This document shows, in pieces, positions 1 through 6,661 of a stretch of DNA of 6,661 nucleotides. A program made the translations under genes and the position numbers. The stretch is from an uncultured Clostridium sp. (GTDB lineage: Bacteria; Bacillota; Clostridia; TANB77; CAG-508). How positions within the stretch are numbered: position 1 is the first letter of the stretch; each line of letters opens with the position of its first letter. Where the stretch lies: positions 1 to 6,661 of the forward strand of contig CALYZR010000034.1 of the NCBI GenBank assembly GCA_945610215.1. The letters are read 5' to 3'. The notes beneath the pieces are model-generated. The model did no database searches and had not been told where the DNA came from. It worked only from the letters and a program-made list of their open reading frames with translations.

Positions 1-1176
<1,176 letters not shown>

Positions 1177-1177
<1 letters not shown>

Positions 1178-1197
1178 AAAAATTCGAAGAATTTTTG
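1177..1197 (-). repeat. 9-bp perfect hairpin abutting the rpoC ribosome-binding site
   Basis: The arms CAAAAATTC and GAATTTTTG (1197-1189 and 1185-1177 read on the minus strand) are perfectly complementary around a 3-nt TTC loop. In the mRNA this would be a compact but AU-rich stem ending at the first base of the rpoC Shine-Dalgarno site. No U-run follows, so it is not a terminator. It may influence ribosome access or mRNA processing, or be part of the repeat filling this spacer. The structure is seen; the role is inference. Confidence 0.6.
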
Positions 1198-1198
1198 T

Positions 1199-1230
1199 AT
1201 TATTCATTTTTAATTCTTCATTATTCATTT
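1199..1230. repeat. Short direct repeat ATTATTCATTT
   Basis: The 11-mer ATTATTCATTT occurs at 1199-1209 and again at 1220-1230, separated by TTAATTCTTC. Read on the minus strand it gives AATGAATAAT-type units around GAAGAATTAA. This kind of low-complexity unit is common in intergenic repeats of AT-rich bacteria. It lies between the larger palindrome (1236-1281) and the rpoC start and is probably part of the same inserted repeat. Confidence 0.5.
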
Positions 1231-1235
1231 CTATT

Positions 1236-1282
1236 GGGGACAGTCCCTAGAATTTTATTGCATAAAATTCAGGACAGTCCCT
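1236..1282. repeat. REP/MITE-like palindromic element in the rpoB-rpoC spacer
   Basis: GGACAGTCCCT occurs twice in direct orientation (1238-1248 and 1272-1282). Each copy is itself a near-palindrome, GGGAC-a-GTCCC on the left and GGAC-a-GTCC on the right. Between them lies a perfect 9-bp inverted repeat, GAATTTTAT (1250-1258) and ATAAAATTC (1262-1270), with a 3-nt TGC loop. The whole block can also fold as one long stem, 1237-1246 against 1272-1281 with a single A-A mismatch, continuing into the inner stem across a small bulge. No T-run follows on either side, so it is not an intrinsic terminator. The architecture, and the GGGGACAGTCCC core that I recall from dispersed bacterial repeats, suggest a multi-copy mobile or REP-like element. 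Only a genome search can confirm this. Confidence 0.65.
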
Positions 1283-1393
1283 TATGTTTTGGATTTTTAC
1301 AATATCTTAAAATCAAATATACACTGCTCGAACAATTCCTTCTTGTGATTTAATCTTTTTATATTGTAACTATTTAATTAATTTATTTTGTTT

Positions 1394-4300
1394 TTATTCG
1401 TCTATAATATCATCGTCATTAAGTAGGTTGTCTTTTCCTAAATCATTACCAAACATTTCATCATCTAACAAATCATCATCATTTAATGGCTCTTCGTCGT
1501 CTAAGTCTTCTGTTGAAAAATCTTCTAGGTCCTCGTCATTCATTATTGCTTCTTCCGGCAATGCTTTGTTTATTTCGTCTATGTTAAAATCTATTCCTTC
1601 ATCTATATTTTCTTTTAGTTCTAATTCTTGGTCATCTTCTGAATATAAACGAACATCTAGTCCTAAACTTTGTAATTCTTTTACTAAAACTTTAAAGCTT
1701 TCTGGTACTCCTGGTTCTGGAACGTTTTCGCCTTTAACAATTGCTTCATATGTTTTTACTCTTCCTACAACATCATCAGATTTGATTGTTAAGATTTCTT
1801 GTAGTGTATATGCAGCTCCATATGCTTCTAGTGCCCAAACTTCCATCTCTCCAAATCTTTGTCCACCAAATTGAGCTTTACCTCCAAGAGGTTGTTGTGT
1901 TACTAATGAGTATGGTCCAGTTGAACGAGCATGTATTTTATCATCAACTAAGTGGTGAAGTTTTAACATGTACATTACACCAACTGTAATTGGTTTATCA
2001 AATGGTTCTCCTGTTCTTCCATCATAAAGAATTGTTTTACCATCTTCTGATAATCCAGATTGTTTTAATAATTCTTCTATATCTTCTTCTGTTGCCCCAT
2101 CAAATACTGGTGTTGCAACTTTAATTCCTAGTAATCTTGCAGCTGCACCTAAATGAACCTCTAAAACTTGACCTAAGTTCATACGAGAAGGTACACCTAA
2201 TGGATTTAAAACAACATCTACTGGTGTTCCATCTGGCATAAATGGCATATCTTCAACTGGTAATATTCTTGAGATAACACCTTTGTTACCATGACGTCCA
2301 GCCATTTTATCACCAACTGATATTTTTCTTTTTTGAGCTATATATACTCTAATTACTTCATTTACTCCAGGTCCAAGTTCATCTGAATTATCTCTGTTGT
2401 ATACTTTTACATCTACTATTGTTCCTGCTTCTCCATGTGGTACTCTTAAAGATGTATCTCTTACTTCTCTTGCTTTTTCTCCAAATATTGCACGTAGTAA
2501 TCTCTCTTCTGCAGATAATTCTGTTTCTCCTTTTGGAGTAACTTTTCCTACTAATATGTCTCCTGGTCTTACTTCTGCACCTATTCTTATAATTCCGTTT
2601 TCGTCTAAGTCTTTTAAGTTTTCTTCACCTATGTTTGGAATGTCTCTTGTTATTTCTTCTGCTCCAAGTTTTGTATCACGACATTCGCAATCATATTCTT
2701 CTATATGTATAGATGTATAAACATCTTCTTTTACTAATCTTTCACTTAATAATATAGCATCCTCGTAGTTATAACCTTCCCATGTTGTAAAAGCTATAAG
2801 AACATTTTTACCTAGTGCCATTTCTCCGTTTTGTGTAGAAGGTCCATCTGCTATTACGTCTCTTGCTTTAACTTTTTCTCCTTTTACAACTATTGGATGT
2901 TGGTTAATACATGTTCCACCATTTGTTCTTTTAAACTTACGTAATCTATATGTATCTTTTTCTCCTGATTTTGTCTTTATAATAATTTCGTCACCAGTAA
3001 CTTTTTCTACTACACCATCATTCTTTGCAAGTACTGTTATTCCTGAATCTTTTGCTGCTTTGTATTCTATACCTGTTCCAACTATTGGTGAATCTGTAAT
3101 CATTAATGGAACTGCTTGACGTTGCATGTTTGCACCCATTAATGCACGGTTAGCATCATCATGCTCTAAGAATGGTATCATAGCAGCACCAACTGATACT
3201 AATTGTTTTGGTGATACGTCTATATAATCAACTTTATCTGGTTCAACTTCTGTTACTTCATCTAAATATCTAACCCTTACCATCTTGTTCTTGAATTTTC
3301 CGTCTTTTGTCATTGGCTCTGTTGCTTGCGCTATAACACATCCGTCTTCTTCATCAGCTGTCATATATACTACTTCGTCTGTTACTTTATGTGTTTTTGG
3401 ATCTATTTTTCTATATGGTGTTTCTACAAATCCATATTCATTTATTACTGCAAATGTTGAAAGTGCAGAAATTAATCCAATATTTGGTCCTTCTGGTGAT
3501 TCTATTGGGCAAAGTCTTCCATAGTGTGTATAGTGAACATCACGAACCTCAAATCCTGCTCTTTCTCTAGAAAGTCCTCCAGGTCCTAATGCAGAAATTC
3601 TTCTTTTATGTGTCAATTCTGATAATGGGTTTGTTTGGTCCATAAATTGTGATAATTGTGAACTACCAAAAAATTCTCTTATTGATGATGTTATTGGTTT
3701 TGTGTTTATTAATGTTTGTGGTGTTATAACATCTAAGTCTTGTATTGTCATTCTTTCACGAACAACTCTTTCTAATCTTGTAAGACCAATTCTAAATTGG
3801 TTTTGCAATAATTCACCAACACATCTTATACGTCTATTTCCTAGATGGTCTATGTCATCAACTTTTCCTAAATCATATTGTAGATTTAATAAGTAGTTTA
3901 TTGATGCAATCATATCTTCTGTTACAATATGTTTTGGTACTAATTCTTCTTCTCTTTCTTCTATTACTTTCTTTAAGTCTTTTTCTTCTGTATTGTCTAA
4001 AATATTTTTTAATACTTCGTAATTTACTAATTCCTTAATTTTTATTCCTAGTTTTTCTATGTCTAGATATGCATGAATATCTACTGTTCCATTACCTATT
4101 ATTCTTACTTTCTTATCATTTACTTTTACATCAACAATGTTTATTCCTGAATTTTGAATTTCTTTTGCTACTTCTTTTGAAATAACACTATCTTTTTCTA
4201 CTAATATTTCTCCAGTTTCGTTATTTAATATATCATTAAATGCTACTTGTCCAGTAATTCTTGATGCTAAGTTTAATTTTTTATTGAATTTGTATCTTCC

Positions 4301-5107
4301 TACTTTAGCTAGATCATATCTTCTTGGATCAAAGAATAAATTGTTAAATAGGTTTCTTGCTGCATCTACTGTTGGAAGTTCTCCTGGTCTTAGTTTTTTG
4401 TATATTTCTACAATTGCTTCTTCACTTGTTTTTACTGTATCTTTTGCAATAGTAGCAAGTATTTTTTCGTCTTCGCCAAATAATTCAATAATTTGATCAT
4501 CTGAAACTAATCCGATTGCTCTTAAAAGAACTGTTACAGGTAATTTTCTTGTTCTATCTATTCTTACATAGAATATATCATTACTATCTGTCTCATATTC
4601 TAGCCATGCTCCTCTAATTGGCATAACCGTAGCTTTGTACAATTTTTTTCCAGCTTTATCATAATCTGATTCATAATAACATCCTGGTGAACGTACTAAT
4701 TGGCTTACTACTACTCTTTCTGCACCATTTATTACAAATGTACCACTATCTGTCATTAGTGGAAAATCTCCTAGGTAAATTTCTTGTTCTTTTATTTCCC
4801 CTGTTTCACGATTAATAAGCCTTACTTTTACATGTAATCTTGTAGAGTAAGTTGCATCTCTTTCTTTTGCTTCTTCCAATGAATATTTAGTTTTTTCTTC
4901 CATGTAATAATCGAAAAATTCAAGAACTAAATTACCAGAATAGTCAACGATTGGTGAAATATCTTTTAATACTTCTCCTAATCCTTCTTTTACGAACCAA
5001 TCGTAAGAATCTTTTTGGACTTCAATAAGATTTGGCATTTCTATAAAATCGCCAATTCTTGCAAATGTTTTTCTTGTTGTCTTTTCATAATTTAAGTCTG
5101 TTAACAA
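1394..5107 (-). CDS. rpoB: RNA polymerase beta subunit
   Basis: This is the beta subunit of RNA polymerase, forming half of the active-centre cleft and the rifamycin pocket. The open frame reaches back to a TTG at 5116, but a Shine-Dalgarno site occupies 5117-5123. The next in-frame TTG (5107, 9 nt downstream) is therefore the better start, giving 1237 aa (1240 from 5116) against about 1193 in B. subtilis. Numbering here uses the 5107 start. Landmarks are the [20 protein letters not shown] block (about 422-441), rifampicin cluster I (about 479-511, [20 protein letters not shown]), the [15 protein letters not shown] block (654-668), [15 protein letters not shown] with active-centre lysines K934 and K942, and the C-terminal clamp segment from about 1068 ([20 protein letters not shown]). 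The large E. coli insertions are absent. The usual rifampicin-resistance positions carry wild-type residues (Q487, D490, H500, R503, S505). The last 83 residues are extremely acidic (37 Asp/Glu), which accounts for the extra length. Confidence 0.98.
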   Translation of the reverse strand: MLTDLNYEKTTRKTFARIGDFIEMPNLIEVQKDSYDWFVKEGLGEVLKDISPIVDYSGNLVLEFFDYYMEEKTKYSLEEAKERDATYSTRLHVKVRLINRETGEIKEQEIYLGDFPLMTDSGTFVINGAERVVVSQLVRSPGCYYESDYDKAGKKLYKATVMPIRGAWLEYETDSNDIFYVRIDRTRKLPVTVLLRAIGLVSDDQIIELFGEDEKILATIAKDTVKTSEEAIVEIYKKLRPGELPTVDAARNLFNNLFFDPRRYDLAKVGRYKFNKKLNLASRITGQVAFNDILNNETGEILVEKDSVISKEVAKEIQNSGINIVDVKVNDKKVRIIGNGTVDIHAYLDIEKLGIKIKELVNYEVLKNILDNTEEKDLKKVIEEREEELVPKHIVTEDMIASINYLLNLQYDLGKVDDIDHLGNRRIRCVGELLQNQFRIGLTRLERVVRERMTIQDLDVITPQTLINTKPITSSIREFFGSSQLSQFMDQTNPLSELTHKRRISALGPGGLSRERAGFEVRDVHYTHYGRLCPIESPEGPNIGLISALSTFAVINEYGFVETPYRKIDPKTHKVTDEVVYMTADEEDGCVIAQATEPMTKDGKFKNKMVRVRYLDEVTEVEPDKVDYIDVSPKQLVSVGAAMIPFLEHDDANRALMGANMQRQAVPLMITDSPIVGTGIEYKAAKDSGITVLAKNDGVVEKVTGDEIIIKTKSGEKDTYRLRKFKRTNGGTCINQHPIVVKGEKVKARDVIADGPSTQNGEMALGKNVLIAFTTWEGYNYEDAILLSERLVKEDVYTSIHIEEYDCECRDTKLGAEEITRDIPNIGEENLKDLDENGIIRIGAEVRPGDILVGKVTPKGETELSAEERLLRAIFGEKAREVRDTSLRVPHGEAGTIVDVKVYNRDNSDELGPGVNEVIRVYIAQKRKISVGDKMAGRHGNKGVISRILPVEDMPFMPDGTPVDVVLNPLGVPSRMNLGQVLEVHLGAAARLLGIKVATPVFDGATEEDIEELLKQSGLSEDGKTILYDGRTGEPFDKPITVGVMYMLKLHHLVDDKIHARSTGPYSLVTQQPLGGKAQFGGQRFGEMEVWALEAYGAAYTLQEILTIKSDDVVGRVKTYEAIVKGENVPEPGVPESFKVLVKELQSLGLDVRLYSEDDQELELKENIDEGIDFNIDEINKALPEEAIMNDEDLEDFSTEDLDDEEPLNDDDLLDDEMFGNDLGKDNLLNDDDIIDE

Positions 5108-5116
5108 ATAAATCAA

Positions 5117-5123
5117 CTCCCTT
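5117..5123 (-). promoter_or_regulatory. rpoB ribosome-binding site that decides a TTG start
   Basis: AAGGGAG on the minus strand ends at 5117. A start at the TTG at 5116 would leave no spacer at all. The TTG at 5107 leaves 9 nt, which is in the normal range. There is no in-frame ATG near the N-terminus; the first is the Met in IEMPNL, which lies inside a conserved segment. The TTG at 5107 also gives an N-terminus close in length to that of B. subtilis RpoB. Confidence 0.7.
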
Positions 5124-5148
5124 GTTTAGTTTGAGCAGATATATTTAT

Positions 5149-5167
5149 TTAGAAATGAAATTTCTAA
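5149..5167 (-). other. Leader hairpin near the rpoB ribosome-binding site
   Basis: TTAGAAAT (5167-5160) and ATTTCTAA (5156-5149) are perfectly complementary around a 3-nt TTC loop on the minus strand. The AU-rich stem ends about 25 nt before the rpoB Shine-Dalgarno site. It may be part of the leader's folding or a chance palindrome in AT-rich DNA. Confidence 0.35.
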
Positions 5168-5202
5168 TTTTATTAAACAAAGTCCCTCTTAAACATTAGT
5201 AT

Positions 5203-5208
5203 ATTATA
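5203..5208 (-). promoter_or_regulatory. Weak secondary rpoB promoter candidate (-10 only)
   Basis: A perfect TATAAT lies on the minus strand about 95 nt before the rpoB start and downstream of the terminator-like hairpin. At 17-19 nt spacing the upstream hexamers are TAGGGC, TTAGGG or TTTAGG, poor matches to TTGACA, and there is no TG extension. A promoter here would bypass the hairpin, but the evidence is a single hexamer in AT-rich DNA. Confidence 0.25.
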
Positions 5209-5300
5209 GTCCTCAAAACCTTACTGCCCTAAATCGATTTTGATTTTTATTACATTGACTAAATGTTTAATTCCTCTTTATTTAATTTTTTGAGCAATAC

Positions 5301-5373
5301 AAAAAAGTGTAGGAGATTTTTTATTTTTTTACTCAATGGACGCCTGTAACGCTTACGTCCCTACACTTTTTTT
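5301..5373 (-). terminator. Terminator-like compound hairpin in the rpoB leader
   Basis: A perfect 13-bp inverted repeat, AAAAAAGTGTAGG (5301-5313) and CCTACACTTTTTT (5360-5372), encloses 46 nt. On the minus strand the GTGTAGG/CCTACAC core is followed directly by six T residues. On the plus strand it is followed by seven, so it could terminate in both directions. Inside sits a second hairpin formed by GGAC and GTCC arms with a nested GTAA-GCG-TTAC stem (5338-5360 region). A T/A-rich linker joins it to the closing stem. The loop is long for a simple terminator. It lies between the main promoter and rpoB, so it could be an attenuator or a block on read-through from the IS transposase. Alternatively it could be the leftover terminator of a gene formerly upstream. 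Confidence 0.6.
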
Positions 5374-5433
5374 AATTATCTAATTATACTATTTTTATTG
5401 TTTATTTTAATCACCCTTAATACTATAAGAGCT

Positions 5434-5459
5434 ACATATTTCTAACTTACAAAATATGT
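5434..5459 (-). other. Hairpin at the 5' end of the rpoB leader
   Basis: ACATATTT (5459-5452) and AAATATGT (5441-5434) on the minus strand pair perfectly around a 10-nt loop, within the first few bases of the predicted transcript. A 5'-terminal stem often protects mRNA from decay, which would suit an abundant message. That role is inference. Confidence 0.4.
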
Positions 5460-5467
5460 GCCATATA

Positions 5468-5497
5468 ATAATATCATAGGTAAATGTGAATTGTCAA
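5468..5497 (-). promoter_or_regulatory. Strong sigma-A-type promoter reading toward rpoB
   Basis: On the minus strand a perfect -35 box TTGACA (5497-5492) is followed after 18 nt by TATTAT (5473-5468), five of six matches to TATAAT, preceded by TGA as an extended -10. Transcription would start near 5461. A second TTGACA lies 11 nt further upstream (5508-5503), too far from this -10 to share it. An inverted repeat, AATTGT-tg-ACAATT (5502-5489), overlaps the -35 box and could be an operator. The promoter lies wholly outside the IS, so rpoBC do not depend on IS-borne transcription. Confidence 0.75.
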
Positions 5498-5544
5498 CAA
5501 TTTGTCAAATATTTTTTTGTTTTCTTGTAGATTAATCAAACATA

Positions 5545-5553
5545 TGTCACACT
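5545..5553 (+). repeat. IS terminal inverted repeat, rpoB-proximal end
   Basis: TGTCACACT is the inverse of 6632-6640; including the flanking TA the match is 11 bp. The inner blocks GAGTACCA and ATATTGTTT follow at 5575-5592, and the last of these overlaps the transposase stop codon. Confidence 0.8.
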
Positions 5554-5590
5554 CTATTGAAATATATATACTTTGAGTACCATATATTGT

Positions 5591-6547
5591 TTAACACGCT
5601 TGTTCTTGACTTTTATATTTATTTAGGTATTCCCTCGGACTCAACCAGTTCAATGGTCCCATCGGAAAATTATTATATTCTTTAAGCCAATGTTTTCCTT
5701 GGTTTTTTAAATCTTCTAAACTGTAAAATACTCTTCCATGATAAAATCTTTCTTGGTCTTTTCTATGACTTCTTTCTACTTTTCCATTTTGTTTTGGTGT
5801 ATGTGGTTCAATATTTTTGTATTCTATTCCTAGTTCTTCTAATTTCTTTTCAAACATTGTTTTATTATCCTTTGCAAACCCATTCCAACTTAATCTCTTT
5901 GTAAATTCAAATCCATTATCTGTTTGTACTGTTTTTATCTTAAACGGAAAATATTTGATTGCTCTTTCTAAAAATATTGTTGATGCATATGTATCATGCG
6001 CATTTGTATACCATAAATACCTTAGCCTTGTATATTCATCTATTGCTGTATACTGAAACAATTTTATTCCTTCTTTTTTTAACTCTTCTGTTAAGCATTC
6101 ATCTGGTACGTATTTTACATCTATTTGTATTTTATCTCCTGGATAATTTCCTGTTGTCCATTCTTTTGGCTGTGGTTTTTTCTTCTTGCTGGATGTCTTT
6201 TTGTATATTCCTAATTGTTGCATTACATGATAAAGTCCCTGTACTGTTCTTGTATATCCTGCATCTCTTAATTTAACCCACAATATTACTAATCCTGTAT
6301 CTTTATTATTTCTTTTAAAATCTTTTATTAATTTTATTTCTGCTTCTGTATGTTGATTTGGATGAGAAATCGGTCTCCTTGATCTATCTTTTAAACTTTC
6401 TAATGTTCCATCATATCTTTCTCTCCACCTGTATATTGTTCTTCTATTCAATTCAAACTTTATTGCTGTCTTTGTTACACCATATTTGTATGAAAATTTA
6501 ACTACAGACTGTTTATATTTTAATTTTTGTGTTATACTTTTACTCAT
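5591..6547 (-). CDS. IS481-family DDE transposase
   Basis: This 318-aa protein would catalyse cut-and-paste or copy-out transposition of the surrounding element. Residues about 8-60 form a helix-turn-helix DNA-binding region (YGVTKTAIKFELNRRTIYRW), followed by a basic linker (TSSKKKKPQPK, about 118-128). The integrase-core (rve) domain carries the acidic triad D143 (KIQIDVKY), D210 (VQTDNGFEF) and E258 (PKQNGKVERSHRKD). The second Asp and the Glu have 47 residues between them, more than the typical 35. The extra residues fall around RLSWNGFAKDNKTMFEKK, and a similar block is familiar from clostridial members of this family. The C-terminal YNNFPMGPLNWLSPREYL motif is also typical. The ATG at 6547 follows GGAGGTG (6555-6561) by 7 nt. 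The gene has no internal stop or frameshift and is probably functional. No terminator lies between its stop and the rpoB promoter. Confidence 0.93.
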   Translation of the reverse strand: MSKSITQKLKYKQSVVKFSYKYGVTKTAIKFELNRRTIYRWRERYDGTLESLKDRSRRPISHPNQHTEAEIKLIKDFKRNNKDTGLVILWVKLRDAGYTRTVQGLYHVMQQLGIYKKTSSKKKKPQPKEWTTGNYPGDKIQIDVKYVPDECLTEELKKEGIKLFQYTAIDEYTRLRYLWYTNAHDTYASTIFLERAIKYFPFKIKTVQTDNGFEFTKRLSWNGFAKDNKTMFEKKLEELGIEYKNIEPHTPKQNGKVERSHRKDQERFYHGRVFYSLEDLKNQGKHWLKEYNNFPMGPLNWLSPREYLNKYKSQEQAC

Positions 6548-6586
6548 AAGAGAGCACCTCCGATATGTTTTTTTGTCGTTATTAAA

Positions 6587-6615
6587 ACAATATCATTTTT
6601 GGTACTCTCTTTCAA
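6587..6615 (-). promoter_or_regulatory. Transposase promoter inside the IS end
   Basis: On the minus strand TTGAAA (6615-6610) and TATTGT (6592-6587) are spaced by 17 nt, with TG one base before the -10. These hexamers overlap the inner repeats GAGTACCA and ATATTGTTT. If transposase binds those blocks, it would repress its own promoter. The boxes are seen; autoregulation is inference. Confidence 0.55.
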
Positions 6616-6631
6616 TATTTTTTTATATCTT

Positions 6632-6640
6632 AGTGTGACA
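6632..6640 (-). repeat. IS terminal inverted repeat, promoter-side end
   Basis: AGTGTGACA, read as TGTCACACT on the minus strand, is a perfect match to the other end at 5545-5553. It is followed by TA and then 19 bases of AT-rich flank to the window end, in which I see nothing. Confidence 0.8.
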
Positions 6641-6661
6641 TATCTATTTTAAACCTATATT

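Larger units (their letters stand above)
5108..5461 (-). promoter_or_regulatory. Long structured 5' leader of rpoB
   Basis: If transcription begins about 7 nt after the -10 box at 5468-5473, the rpoB mRNA has an untranslated leader of roughly 350 nt. In order it carries a hairpin (5459-5434), an AT-rich stretch, the terminator-like compound hairpin (5373-5301), a second promoter candidate (5208-5203), a hairpin near the start (5167-5149) and the ribosome-binding site. I found no convincing ORF in it. Attenuation between rplL and rpoB is known in E. coli. The sequence supports a similar arrangement here, but no known riboswitch or ribosomal-protein leader motif was recognised. Confidence 0.55.
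5545..6640 (-). mobile_element. IS481-family insertion sequence, apparently complete (about 1.1 kb)
   Basis: The ends are matching inverted repeats, TGTCACACT at 5545-5553 and AGTGTGACA at 6632-6640. Both are flanked outside by TA, so the match can be extended to TATGTCACACT. Two further blocks repeat just inside each end: GAGTACCA (5575-5582, inverse at 6600-6607) and ATATTGTTT (5584-5592, inverse at 6585-6593). One intact transposase gene fills the interior. The length fits the IS481 family. The outer TA on both sides may be a 2-bp target duplication or part of the inverted repeat. No longer target duplication is visible in the available flanks. The element lies directly upstream of the rpoB promoter, in the same orientation as rpoB. 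Confidence 0.85.

Noticed and set aside
1236..1282. Intrinsic terminator between rpoB and rpoC
   Set aside because: The stem is strong, but no T-run follows it on either strand, and termination here would cut off rpoC, which has no visible promoter of its own.
3560..3665. Rifampicin-resistance changes in rpoB cluster I
   Set aside because: The residues equivalent to E. coli Q513, D516, H526, R529 and S531 are all wild type.
5255..5283. Plus-strand promoter with TTGACT
   Set aside because: The -10 position at 17-nt spacing reads TTATTT, and no plus-strand gene follows.
5301..5373. Known L10 ribosomal-protein leader, T-box or other riboswitch
   Set aside because: I could not match the stem and loop sequence to any consensus I know, such as the T-box AGGGTGG motif. 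An L10 leader would be expected upstream of rplJ rather than rpoB.
5541..6645. A longer target-site duplication around the IS
   Set aside because: Comparing flanks outside TGTCACACT gives only TA on both sides, which can equally be part of the inverted repeat; no 3-bp or longer direct repeat matches.

Overview
The window is an AT-rich stretch whose genes all lie on the minus strand. It holds the end of a core housekeeping operon and one insertion sequence. RpoB and RpoC match the Bacillota (Firmicutes) form: they lack the large proteobacterial insertions and share long identical stretches with the Bacillus and Clostridium proteins. Tryptophans in these genes are TGG and the visible stops are TAA, so I see no sign of a mollicute UGA=Trp code. 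A low-GC Bacillota, probably a clostridium-like bacterium, is the best guess. Genus cannot be decided from this sequence.

Read in the direction of transcription (high to low coordinates), the layout is as follows. (1) 6640-5545: a complete IS481-type element with matching ends, carrying a 318-aa DDE transposase. (2) 5544-5108: a gene-free stretch of over 400 bases. It holds a strong sigma-A-type promoter (TTGACA and TATTAT, 5497-5468), then a leader of about 350 nt. The leader contains a 13-bp terminator-like hairpin with an internal hairpin (5373-5301), two smaller hairpins and a weak second promoter candidate. (3) 5107-1394: rpoB, RNA polymerase beta subunit. It most likely starts at a TTG placed by a Shine-Dalgarno site, and it ends in a very acidic tail. 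(4) 1393-1158: an unusually long rpoB-rpoC gap filled with palindromic and direct repeats, including a paired GGACAGTCCCT repeat and a hairpin touching the rpoC ribosome-binding site. (5) 1157-1: the first 385 codons of rpoC (beta' subunit), cut by the window edge.

Beta and beta' together form the catalytic core of RNA polymerase and are normally co-transcribed, often after rplJ-rplL. Here no rplL lies next to rpoB: the IS occupies the upstream side. The rpoB promoter lies between the IS and the leader, so the element appears to have landed without separating rpoBC from its promoter. I found no defence system, CRISPR array, tRNA or rRNA. The points most worth checking are the regulatory-looking rpoB leader and the repeat-filled rpoB-rpoC spacer.
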